NCBI GenBank assembly: GCA_030433005.1
Contig: JAUILQ010000021.1
Coordinates: 28,922 to 92,921 of the forward strand
Direction: 5' to 3'
From: Alphaproteobacteria bacterium
GTDB lineage: Bacteria; Pseudomonadota; Alphaproteobacteria; Kiloniellales; DSM-21159
Length of the DNA stretch: 64,000 nucleotides
The translations under genes were made by a program, and so were the position numbers. Within the stretch, counting starts at the first letter, position 1. Every line of letters starts with the position of its first letter. This document shows, one piece after another, positions 57,460-64,000 of this stretch. The notes below the pieces were generated by a model that was given only the letters and a program-made list of their open reading frames with translations, made no database searches and was not told where the DNA came from.

Positions 57460-58728
57460 ATGGAGACGGTCCTCTGGGACGACACGGCGGCCGAGCCGCC
57501 GCCGGTCGCCCCGGCCCTCGCCGAGAGCGCGCGCTGCGCCGTCGCCGTGATCGGCGGCGGCATCGCCGGCCTGTCGGCCGCGTTGCACCTCGCCGAGGAC
57601 GGCGTCGACTGCCGGCTGCTCGAGGCCGGGCGGATCGGCGCCGGCGCCTCCGGGCGCAACAACGGCCAGGTGATCCCCGGCCTCAAGCCCGGGCCCGACG
57701 ACCTGGAGCGGCGCTACGGCGACGACGGCGCCCAGGTCGTCGAGACCGCCGCGGGCGCCGCCGACCTGGTCTTCGACCTGATCGAGCGCCACGCCATCGC
57801 CTGCGAGCCCGACCGGCGCGGCTGGCTGCGCGCCGCGCACAGCTCGGCCGCGCTCGGCTCGGTCGAGAAGCTGGCCCGCCAGTGGCAGGGCCGCGGCGCG
57901 CCGGTCGAGCTGCTCGACCGCGCCGGCACCGCCGCGGCGCTCGGCTCCGACTTCTACATCGGCGGCCTGATCGATCGTCGGGCCGGACGGCTGCAGCCGC
58001 TGTCCTACTGCCGCGGCCTGGCCCGCGCCGCGCTCGCCGCCGGCGCCCGGCTGCACGAGCAGAGCCCGGTGCGCGCGCTCGAGCGGCACGAGGGCCGCTG
58101 GATCCTGACCACCGACGGCGGCCGCCTGGAGGCCGAGGCGGTGATCCTGGCCGTCGGCGCCTATGGTGAGGCCCTGCGCCCCGACTGGGCGCGCCGCTTC
58201 ATGACCGTGCAGTCGATGCAGATCGCCTCGGCGCCGCTCTCCGAGAACCTGCGCGGCGCGGTGCTGCCCGAGGTCTCGGCAATGTCGGACAGCCGCAAGC
58301 TGGCCAACGCGATCCGCCTGGACGCGGCCGGCCGCATTGCGATCTCCGGCCGCGGACCGCTCAACGGCCGCATCGACGAGGCGATGCGGCGCCAGCTGCG
58401 CGGCGCCATCGCCCGGCTGTTTCCGGCGCTCGACGGCCAGGTCTGGACCCATGCCTGGCCCGGGCGCATCGCGATCACGCTCGACGAGCTGCCGCGGCTT
58501 TCCGAAGCCGCGCCCGGACTCTACGGCATTGTCGGCTTCAACGGCCGGGGCGTGGCCATGGCGACCGCCTTCGGCCGCGCCGCGGCGCGCCATGCCCAGG
58601 GCCGCCCGGCCGGCTTTCCGCTGGTCGCGGCGCCGGCGGTGCCGTTGCACCGCCTGCGCCACCTGCTGGTCGCCGCGGCGGTCGCCTACTACCGGATGCG
58701 CGACGCGGCGGGCCTGGCCAGCCGCTGA
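57460..58728 (+). CDS. FAD-dependent amino acid/amine oxidase (DAO family, PuuB-like)
   Basis: 422-residue flavoprotein. Dinucleotide fold: VAVIGGGIAGLSAALHLAED, then DCRLLEAGRIGAGASGRNNG. The stretch ASGRNNGQV resembles the FAD-attachment neighbourhood of gamma-glutamylputrescine oxidase and related DAO enzymes. Near the end is GLYGIVGFNGRGVAMATAFG. It should oxidise a secondary amine or amino acid to an imine with release of H2O2. It lies 4 bp after hyuB and 33 bp before the GGT gene, so a gamma-glutamyl-amine oxidation step fits the context. Confidence 0.91.
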   Translation: METVLWDDTAAEPPPVAPALAESARCAVAVIGGGIAGLSAALHLAEDGVDCRLLEAGRIGAGASGRNNGQVIPGLKPGPDDLERRYGDDGAQVVETAAGAADLVFDLIERHAIACEPDRRGWLRAAHSSAALGSVEKLARQWQGRGAPVELLDRAGTAAALGSDFYIGGLIDRRAGRLQPLSYCRGLARAALAAGARLHEQSPVRALERHEGRWILTTDGGRLEAEAVILAVGAYGEALRPDWARRFMTVQSMQIASAPLSENLRGAVLPEVSAMSDSRKLANAIRLDAAGRIAISGRGPLNGRIDEAMRRQLRGAIARLFPALDGQVWTHAWPGRIAITLDELPRLSEAAPGLYGIVGFNGRGVAMATAFGRAAARHAQGRPAGFPLVAAPAVPLHRLRHLLVAAAVAYYRMRDAAGLASR

Positions 58729-58761
58729 GCCGCAGGAAGAAACGCCAGGGAGGAAGCCGCC

Positions 58762-60378
58762 ATGTCAGCCCGCGCGATGATCAGCACGCCGCAGCCGGAG
58801 GCCACCGAGACCGGGCTCGAGATCCTGCGGCGCGGCGGCAACGCCGTCGACGCGGCAATCGCCACGGCCCTGGTCCAGGGCGTCGTCGACCCGCAGATGT
58901 GCGGCATCGCCGGCTTCGGCAGCCTGCAGATCTTCCTGCCCAAGACCGGCTTCCACGGCTTCATCGACTTCCACGGCAAGACGCCCGCGGCCGCCACGCC
59001 GGAGATGTGGCAGGACCTGATCGAGGGCGAGACCCGCGACGGCTTCGGCTTCATCCTCAAGGGCCGGGTCAACGACGCCGGCTACCAGTCGATTACCGTG
59101 CCCGGCAGCCTCAAGGCCTATTACGAGGCGCAGACGACCCACGGAGTCATGGACTGGCCGGATGTCGTGCAGCCGGCGATCGAGCACGCCGAGGCCGGCG
59201 TCGTGATTCGGCCGCACATGCACTTCTTCTGGACCGCCGACGACGGCATGGGCCGGGTGCTGACCGCCGAGCGGCTGGCCATGACGCCCTCGGGCCGGCG
59301 CATCTACTTCCATCCCGACGGCCGGCTCAAGGGGCCGGGCGAGCGCCTCGACAACCCCGACCTGGCCCGCACCCTGCAGCGCATCGCCGAGGACGGCGCC
59401 GAGGTCTTCTACACGGGCGAGATCGCGCGGCAGATCGACGCCGACATGAAGGCCAACGGCGGCCTGCTCTCGCTCGACGACCTGACGGCCTACCGCACGC
59501 GCCACTGCGAGCCGCTGTGGGGCCGCTTCCACGGTCTCGACGTCGCGACCAACCGGCCGCCCGGAGGCGGCGTCATGCTGGTCGAGATGCTGCAGATCCT
59601 GGAGCACTTCGACCTGCCGGCGCTGGGCCACAACAGCGCCGACTACCTGCAGGTCGTCGCCGAGGCGATGAAGCGCGCGACCAGCGACAAGGACCGCTCG
59701 GTCGGCGACCCGGACTTCTTCGAGGTGCCGCTCGAGCGCCTCACCGACCCGGCCTACGCGCGCCAGCTCGCGGATTCGATCAAGGCCGGCGAGGTCGCGC
59801 ACGTCGAGCGCCTGCAGGCCGGGCTCGAGGAATCGAAGAACACCACGCAGATCTCGGTGGTCGACGCCGAGGGCGGCATCGTCTCGATGACCCACTCGCT
59901 CGGCATGCCCTCCGGCATCATCACCGAGGGCCTCGGCTTCATGTACAACGGCTGCATGGGCGTGTTCGACCCGCGTCCCGGGCGGGCCGGCTCGATCGCG
60001 CCCGGCAAGGCCCGCTTCAGCTCGATCTGCCCGACCATCGTCTTCGACAGGGGCGATCCCCGCCTGGTCATCGGCGCGCCCGGCGGCACCCAGATCGCCA
60101 TGGGCGTGCTGCAGGCGACGCTCAACGCCCTGGCCTTCGACATGCCGATCACCGAGGCCATCGTGGCCCCGCGCTTCTCGGCGACCAGCGACGCCATCGA
60201 CGTCAGCAACCGCATCCCGCGCCGCGTCACCGACGAGCTGGAGAGCCGCGGCTACCGGGTGCTGCGCAGCCACCTCAGCTACGGCTTCGCCGCGGTCCAC
60301 GGCCTCAAGCGGACTGCCGACGGCGGCTGGGACGGCGCCGCCGACCCCGGCCACGACGGCATGGCCCTGGGCCTCTGA
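58762..60378 (+). CDS. Gamma-glutamyltransferase family Ntn-hydrolase (second copy)
   Basis: 538-residue protein. N-terminal GLEILRRGGNAVDAAIATAL, catalytic threonine in EESKNTTQISVVDAEGGIVS, and C-terminal IGAPGGTQIAMGVLQATLNA. No signal peptide, so it is likely cytoplasmic, unlike classical periplasmic Ggt. It shares the family with the enzyme at 40340-42154 but sits in a different operon with oxoprolinase and an amine oxidase. A likely role is removing or transferring a gamma-glutamyl group. GGGAGG precedes the ATG. A strong terminator follows at once. Confidence 0.91.
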   Translation: MSARAMISTPQPEATETGLEILRRGGNAVDAAIATALVQGVVDPQMCGIAGFGSLQIFLPKTGFHGFIDFHGKTPAAATPEMWQDLIEGETRDGFGFILKGRVNDAGYQSITVPGSLKAYYEAQTTHGVMDWPDVVQPAIEHAEAGVVIRPHMHFFWTADDGMGRVLTAERLAMTPSGRRIYFHPDGRLKGPGERLDNPDLARTLQRIAEDGAEVFYTGEIARQIDADMKANGGLLSLDDLTAYRTRHCEPLWGRFHGLDVATNRPPGGGVMLVEMLQILEHFDLPALGHNSADYLQVVAEAMKRATSDKDRSVGDPDFFEVPLERLTDPAYARQLADSIKAGEVAHVERLQAGLEESKNTTQISVVDAEGGIVSMTHSLGMPSGIITEGLGFMYNGCMGVFDPRPGRAGSIAPGKARFSSICPTIVFDRGDPRLVIGAPGGTQIAMGVLQATLNALAFDMPITEAIVAPRFSATSDAIDVSNRIPRRVTDELESRGYRVLRSHLSYGFAAVHGLKRTADGGWDGAADPGHDGMALGL

Positions 60379-60389
60379 CCCGAAGGCGG

Positions 60390-60419
60390 CCGGCCGGATC
60401 CGCGGAGGGATCCGGCCGG
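60390..60419. terminator. Bidirectional terminator between the second GGT gene and the aceA operon
   Basis: CCGGCCGGATCC (60390-60401) and GGATCCGGCCGG (60408-60419) form a perfect 12-bp stem with a 6-base loop. It sits in the 66-bp gap between two converging genes. Confidence 0.75.
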
Positions 60420-60444
60420 TCGGCGAACCGGCCGCGCGGCCCGC

Positions 60445-60699
60445 TCAGTCCTTCGAGCGGCCGCTCCAGCCCTGGCCTTCCGCCAGGATCACCACCGGCA
60501 CCATCTGGTCGCCCCAGCGGCCGTCGCCGCCGTGATAGCGCGAGCCGCGCACCAGCTCGACCGTCGCCCCGGCGTCGACCGCGCCGGCGATCGCCAGGTT
60601 GAGCCGGTGCAGCTGGTCGGCGACCCGGCGCACCGCGGTCTCGAGGTCGGCGGGACGGGAGAAGTCCGGCGCCTCGGCCTTCTGGTTGACTGTCGACAT
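60445..60699 (-). CDS. Small conserved-looking protein downstream of isocitrate lyase
   Basis: 84-residue soluble protein. Notable stretches: ADLETAVRRVADQLHRLNLA and a glycine-rich RYHGGDGRWGDQMVPVVILA, ending QGWSGRSKD. No family is recognised. It starts 11 bp after the isocitrate lyase stop with an AGGAGG-like site (GAGGAAGCGTC) before the ATG, so it is co-transcribed with aceA. It may be an accessory to that enzyme, but this is only context. Confidence 0.75.
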   Translation of the reverse strand: MSTVNQKAEAPDFSRPADLETAVRRVADQLHRLNLAIAGAVDAGATVELVRGSRYHGGDGRWGDQMVPVVILAEGQGWSGRSKD

Positions 60700-60710
60700 G
60701 ACGCTTCCTC

Positions 60711-62345
60711 CTACTCCGCGGCGGTCTCGAACTGGTTCATGGTGTTCTTGGCGCCGCCCGCCTTCAGGGCGCGGTCGCCGGAGACCATCTCCTTGAAGCT
60801 GTCGCCGAGGTCGCTGCCGACCTCGTGCTGGTGCTTCACGGCGCTGACGCCGCGGCGGATCTCCTCGCGCTGGATCGTGCCGACGTAGGCGAGCATGCGG
60901 TCGTCGCCGAAGTAGCCGTTCGACAGCTCGTCCATGCCCTTGGCGGTCAGGTGGAAGGTCGGCAGCGTGATCAGGTTGTGGAACACCCCGGCGCGGGTCG
61001 CGATGTCGTGCTGGAAGCGGCGCAGGCGGTCGTCGGCCTCGCGGCCCAGCTCGGTCTCGTCGTACGCCGCGGCCATCAGCGACGGCCCGTCGGGATAGTC
61101 GCTCTCGGCGATGCGGCCCTCGGCCAGCCAGTCGCGCCGGACCTGCTTGCGCAGGTTGAGCGTCCAGTTGAACGAGGGCGAGTTGTTGTAGGCCAGCTTG
61201 GCGTTGGGCACGACCTCGCGGACCTCGGCGACCATGCCGGCGATCTCGGCGACGTCGGGCGTCGCGGTCTCGATCCACAGCAGGTCGGCGCCGCCCAGCG
61301 TCAGGGCCGCGATGCAGTCCTCGACGACGCGCGCGCGGCCGCTGCCGTCCTGGAACTCGAAGAGGCCGTTGGCGAGGCGCAGCGGGCGCCTGAGGCGGCC
61401 GCCCTGGAAGATCGCCAGCTCGCCCTCGCGCAACGGGTTGGTGTCGCCGACCGGCTCGGTCTTCAGCCACTTCAGGTAGTCGGCGGCGACGTCGTCGGGC
61501 TGCTGCGAGACCGGCAGGATCTGGGTCAGGCCGGCGCCCAGGCTGTCGGTGCGGGCGACGATGACGCCGTCGTCGACGCCGAGCTCCTCGAAGGCCAGCC
61601 GGCAGGCCTTGAGCTTGCCGATGAACTCTTCGCGCGGCACCGTCACCTTGCCGTCCTGGTGGCCGCACTGCTTGACCTCGGAGACCTGGTTCTCGATCTG
61701 CAGGCAGCAGGCGCCGGCGCGGATCAGCTCCTTGGCCAGCAGGTAGGTCGCGTGCTCGTTGCCGTAGCCGGCGTCGATGTCGGCGATGATCGGCACGACG
61801 TGGCTCTCGAAGCCGTCGATGCGCGCGACGATCGCCTCGATCTCGGCCTTGGCGGCGCCCTTGGCGCGGGCCTCGGCGAGCTCCCGGAACAGGTCGTTGA
61901 GCGCGACCTCGTCGGCCTGGCGCAGCGAGGTGTAGATCTCCTGGATCAGGTCGGCGACCGCGGTCTTCTCGTGCATGCTCTGGTCGGGCAGGTGGCCGAA
62001 GCGGTTGCGCAGGCCCGCGACCATCCAGCCCGAGAGATAGACGTAGGCGCCGCGCGCGCTGCCGCGCCGGCGCTTGACCGCCTTGATCATCTGCTGGGCG
62101 TGGAAGCCCGACCAGCAGCCCAGCGACTGCGTGAAGCGCGAGGAGTCGGCGTCGTAGGCCGCCATGTCGGCACGCATCACGCCGGCCATGGCGCGCGCGA
62201 TGTCGAGGTGCGTCGAGTAGGTGTTCTGGATCTTCAGCTGGACGATGTGGTCGACGTCGACGCCGCCCGGGCCGTGGCCACCGGGGTAGCGGCGCAGCAC
62301 CTCCGCGCGGATCTGGTCGTAGCTCTGCCTGCTCTGCTGGGTCAT
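60711..62345 (-). CDS. aceA: Isocitrate lyase
   Basis: 544-residue glyoxylate-cycle enzyme of the longer (about 530-residue) type found in Pseudomonas and many proteobacteria. The active-site loop is SEVKQCGHQDGKVTVP, followed by DGVIVARTDSLGAGLTQILP. Magnesium-binding region IIADIDAGYGNEHATY and the C-terminal KHQHEVGSDLGDSFKEMVSG are typical. It splits isocitrate into glyoxylate and succinate during growth on acetate or fatty acids. ATG 62345 has AGGAGGAGG upstream; the longer frame to 62405 is not supported. Divergent from an ScfR-type regulator, which probably activates it. Confidence 0.96.
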   Translation of the reverse strand: MTQQSRQSYDQIRAEVLRRYPGGHGPGGVDVDHIVQLKIQNTYSTHLDIARAMAGVMRADMAAYDADSSRFTQSLGCWSGFHAQQMIKAVKRRRGSARGAYVYLSGWMVAGLRNRFGHLPDQSMHEKTAVADLIQEIYTSLRQADEVALNDLFRELAEARAKGAAKAEIEAIVARIDGFESHVVPIIADIDAGYGNEHATYLLAKELIRAGACCLQIENQVSEVKQCGHQDGKVTVPREEFIGKLKACRLAFEELGVDDGVIVARTDSLGAGLTQILPVSQQPDDVAADYLKWLKTEPVGDTNPLREGELAIFQGGRLRRPLRLANGLFEFQDGSGRARVVEDCIAALTLGGADLLWIETATPDVAEIAGMVAEVREVVPNAKLAYNNSPSFNWTLNLRKQVRRDWLAEGRIAESDYPDGPSLMAAAYDETELGREADDRLRRFQHDIATRAGVFHNLITLPTFHLTAKGMDELSNGYFGDDRMLAYVGTIQREEIRRGVSAVKHQHEVGSDLGDSFKEMVSGDRALKAGGAKNTMNQFETAAE

Positions 62346-62413
62346 CGGTCGGCCTCCTCCTGCCGTGCTCGCCGCCGCCCCCCGGCGCGGCCAAGTCCTC
62401 GACAACCTTTACA

Positions 62414-62432
62414 TTGCAGGTGCGTATCGCAA
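62414..62432. promoter_or_regulatory. TTGC-N11-GCAA inverted repeat upstream of aceA, candidate regulator site
   Basis: The sequence TTGCAGGTGCGTATCGCAA lies 69-87 bp upstream of the aceA start in an AT-rich gap. RamB/ScfR/MccR-type regulators bind sites with TTGC and GCAA arms. A TTGACA hexamer on the minus strand at 62465-62460 could be the matching -35 element. Confidence 0.45.
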
Positions 62433-62515
62433 CTGCTAAAAGAAGGAAAAACGTTTATATGTCAACGTCTTGACTTATCGGACGCGGGTTTTGTCAATTC
62501 TGTAAGCACGAGATC

Positions 62516-63943
62516 ATGACGAGCAGCAAGGTCTTTGCCGGCCCCCGGGTCCGGCGACTGCGCCAGGATCGGGGTCTGACCCAGGCCGCCATGGCCGGTG
62601 ATCTCGGCATCTCGCCGAGCTACCTGAACCTGGTCGAGCGCAACCAGCGGCCGCTGACCGCCCAGCTGATCCTCAAGCTGGCCGAGACCTACAGCGTCGA
62701 CCTGCGCGATCTCAGCGGCGAGAGCGAGGCCCGCGTCGCCGCCGAGATCGCCGAGGCCCTGGCCGATCCGGTGTTCGCCGCCAAGGGGCCGGGCGCCGCC
62801 GAGATCATGGAGGCGGCGGGCTCGACGCCGGCCCTGGCCCAGGCCTTCCTGTCGCTCTACCGGGCCTACCTGCGCGACGCCCGCGGCGAGCTGGACCCGA
62901 GCCGGCGCGACGCGGTCGGCAACGGCCGCCAGGCACCGCAGGACGACCGCTTCCCGATCGAGGAAGTCCGGGACTACTTCCACGCCCACGAGAACTTCTT
63001 CGACGAGCTCGACGCCGAGGCCGAGGCCCTGCACGGCCCGCTGACCCGGCCCGACGATCTGGCCAGCGGCCTGCGCGCCTACCTGCGCGAGCGCCACGGC
63101 ATCCGCGTCAGCGTGCTGCCGGTCCACGCCCTGCCCGACGCGCAGCGCCGCTTCGACCGGCACAGCCGGCGGCTGTTCCTCTCGGAGCTGCTGCCGGAGC
63201 CCAGCCGTCTCTTCCAGATGGCCGTGCAGCTGGCCATGGAGGAACAGGCCGGGCGCCTCGACCGCATGACCGCCGAGGCGGATCTCTCGACCGACGACGC
63301 CCGCCGCCTGTGCCGCATCGGCCTGGCCAACTACTTCGCCGGCGCCCTGATGATGCCCTACGAGGCCTTCCTCTCCTCGGCCGAGCGGCTGCGCTACGAC
63401 ATCGCCGTGCTGGCCGGGCGCTTCGGCGCGAGCATCGAACAGGTCGCGCACCGCCTGACGACGCTGCGCCGGCCGGAGCGGCGCGGCGTGCCCTTCTTCC
63501 TGCTGCGCCTGGACAACGCCGGCAACATCTCCAAGCGCTTCGCCGCCGGCGGCTTCCACTTCGCGCGCTTCAGCGGCACCTGCCCGCGCTGGCGCGTCCA
63601 CGACGCCTTCGCGACGCCGGGCCAGACCATCGTCCAGCCGGTCGAGCTGCCCGACGGCACGGCCTACCTGACGGTCTCGCGCACCGTCGACACCGTGCCG
63701 GCGCCGCACCCCGAGGCGCCGCGCAAGCTGGCGATCAGCCTGGGCTGCGAGATCGCCCACGCCGGGCGCGTCGTCTACGGCGACGGCCTGGAGCTGGGCA
63801 ACCCCTCGGCGGTGACGCCGATCGGGGTGACCTGCCGGATGTGCGAGCGCCACAACTGCACGGCGCGCGCCTTCCCGCCGATGACCCGGCCGCTGGTCAT
63901 CGACACGGCGCGCAAGAACCTCTCGCCCTTCGAGTTCCGCTGA
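62516..63943 (+). CDS. Short-chain acyl-CoA responsive XRE regulator, ScfR/RamB-like
   Basis: 475-residue regulator. XRE helix-turn-helix at about residues 7-62 (GPRVRRLRQDRGLTQAAMAG, LGISPSYLNLVERNQRPLTA). An ImmA/IrrE-like middle part spans about 165-290 (FDRHSRRLFLSELLPEPSRL, ANYFAGALMMPYEAFL). The C-terminal DUF2083 domain has the cysteine motif GVTCRMCERHNCTARAF. Such proteins sense acetyl- or propionyl-CoA and control glyoxylate-cycle genes. It is divergent from aceA, the classic arrangement. Positions 63944-64000 after it hold no feature I can support. Confidence 0.93.
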   Translation: MTSSKVFAGPRVRRLRQDRGLTQAAMAGDLGISPSYLNLVERNQRPLTAQLILKLAETYSVDLRDLSGESEARVAAEIAEALADPVFAAKGPGAAEIMEAAGSTPALAQAFLSLYRAYLRDARGELDPSRRDAVGNGRQAPQDDRFPIEEVRDYFHAHENFFDELDAEAEALHGPLTRPDDLASGLRAYLRERHGIRVSVLPVHALPDAQRRFDRHSRRLFLSELLPEPSRLFQMAVQLAMEEQAGRLDRMTAEADLSTDDARRLCRIGLANYFAGALMMPYEAFLSSAERLRYDIAVLAGRFGASIEQVAHRLTTLRRPERRGVPFFLLRLDNAGNISKRFAAGGFHFARFSGTCPRWRVHDAFATPGQTIVQPVELPDGTAYLTVSRTVDTVPAPHPEAPRKLAISLGCEIAHAGRVVYGDGLELGNPSAVTPIGVTCRMCERHNCTARAFPPMTRPLVIDTARKNLSPFEFR

Positions 63944-64000
63944 GGCGCGATTTCCGCTTGCGCGGAACCGGCACCGGCCCTCACCCCCACCCGGCCACCC

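Noticed and set aside
53622..57686. Open frame of about 1350 codons on the minus strand, opposite dctM-hyuA-hyuB
   Set aside because: It is antisense to well-recognised genes, has low-complexity Arg/Val/Asp/Ala-rich sequence without family motifs, and arises because high-GC third positions remove stop codons.
1..64000. tRNA, rRNA, CRISPR arrays, insertion sequences, attachment sites
   Set aside because: No clover-leaf-like stretches, direct-repeat arrays, transposase or integrase genes were seen on reading both strands.

Overview
This window is about 64 kb of very GC-rich DNA with no RNA genes, insertion sequences, phage genes or CRISPR array. Tat-exported binding proteins, TRAP and NitT/TauT transporters, a DUF4168/PRC-barrel envelope locus under an ECF sigma factor, and an aceA gene divergent from an ScfR-type regulator all suggest a chromosomal segment of a metabolically versatile alphaproteobacterium (Rhodospirillales-like). 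That placement is inference, because no rRNA or other marker is present. Genes are densely packed with many 4-bp ATGA overlaps, and no intergenic gap exceeds about 235 bp.

Layout. 1-2.3 kb: end of a branched-chain amino acid type ABC transporter (livH partial, livK) with a divergent PuuR-like regulator. 2.4-7.1 kb: ECF sigma/anti-sigma pair divergent from DUF4168 and PRC-barrel envelope proteins, with matching GGAACC-N16-CGTC promoter motifs facing both ways, then an FkbM methyltransferase. 7.1-18.4 kb: a minus-strand run of 12 genes headed by an IclR regulator. It has a NitT/TauT-type transporter, a TauD dioxygenase, an aconitase-family LeuC/LeuD-like pair, an isocitrate lyase/PEP mutase-family lyase, an IlvD-family dehydratase, an SDR, a glutaredoxin-DinB fusion and a GFA protein. 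18.6-29.3 kb: two divergent operons for acyl-CoA metabolism. One holds acyl-CoA dehydrogenase, TetR, CoA ligase and enoyl-CoA hydratase. The other holds MaoC, acyl-CoA dehydrogenase, SDR, an HMG-CoA-synthase-like/OB fusion, an SCP-x thiolase and a PECR-like reductase. 29.3-34.3 kb: HpcH/HpaI aldolase, second TauD, MmgE/PrpD and a methyltransferase, then a GntR regulator, followed by a diiron protein.

35.4-43.1 kb: gamma-glutamyltransferase, fused TRAP permease, DctP, small protein, iron alcohol dehydrogenase and RidA, with a GntR/FCD regulator. 43.2-60.4 kb: two hydantoinase/5-oxoprolinase (HyuA/HyuB) modules, TRAP subunits scattered over both strands, an MFS transporter, an old-yellow-enzyme flavoprotein, an XRE-cupin regulator, a DAO-type oxidase and a second gamma-glutamyltransferase. 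60.4-63.9 kb: isocitrate lyase and its ScfR-type regulator.

How it fits together. The window reads as uptake-plus-catabolism modules feeding acyl-CoA and glyoxylate metabolism. The most interesting points are (i) two non-homologous sets following the same plan of dioxygenase, dehydratase/isomerase and C-C lyase; (ii) a probable TetR operator shared by the acyl-CoA operons and the second dioxygenase operon; (iii) an HMG-CoA-synthase-like protein without its catalytic cysteine, fused to a DUF35/OB domain beside an SCP-x thiolase; (iv) duplicated oxoprolinase/gamma-glutamyltransferase modules joined by a shared upstream box. Substrates of all these modules are inferred, not demonstrated.
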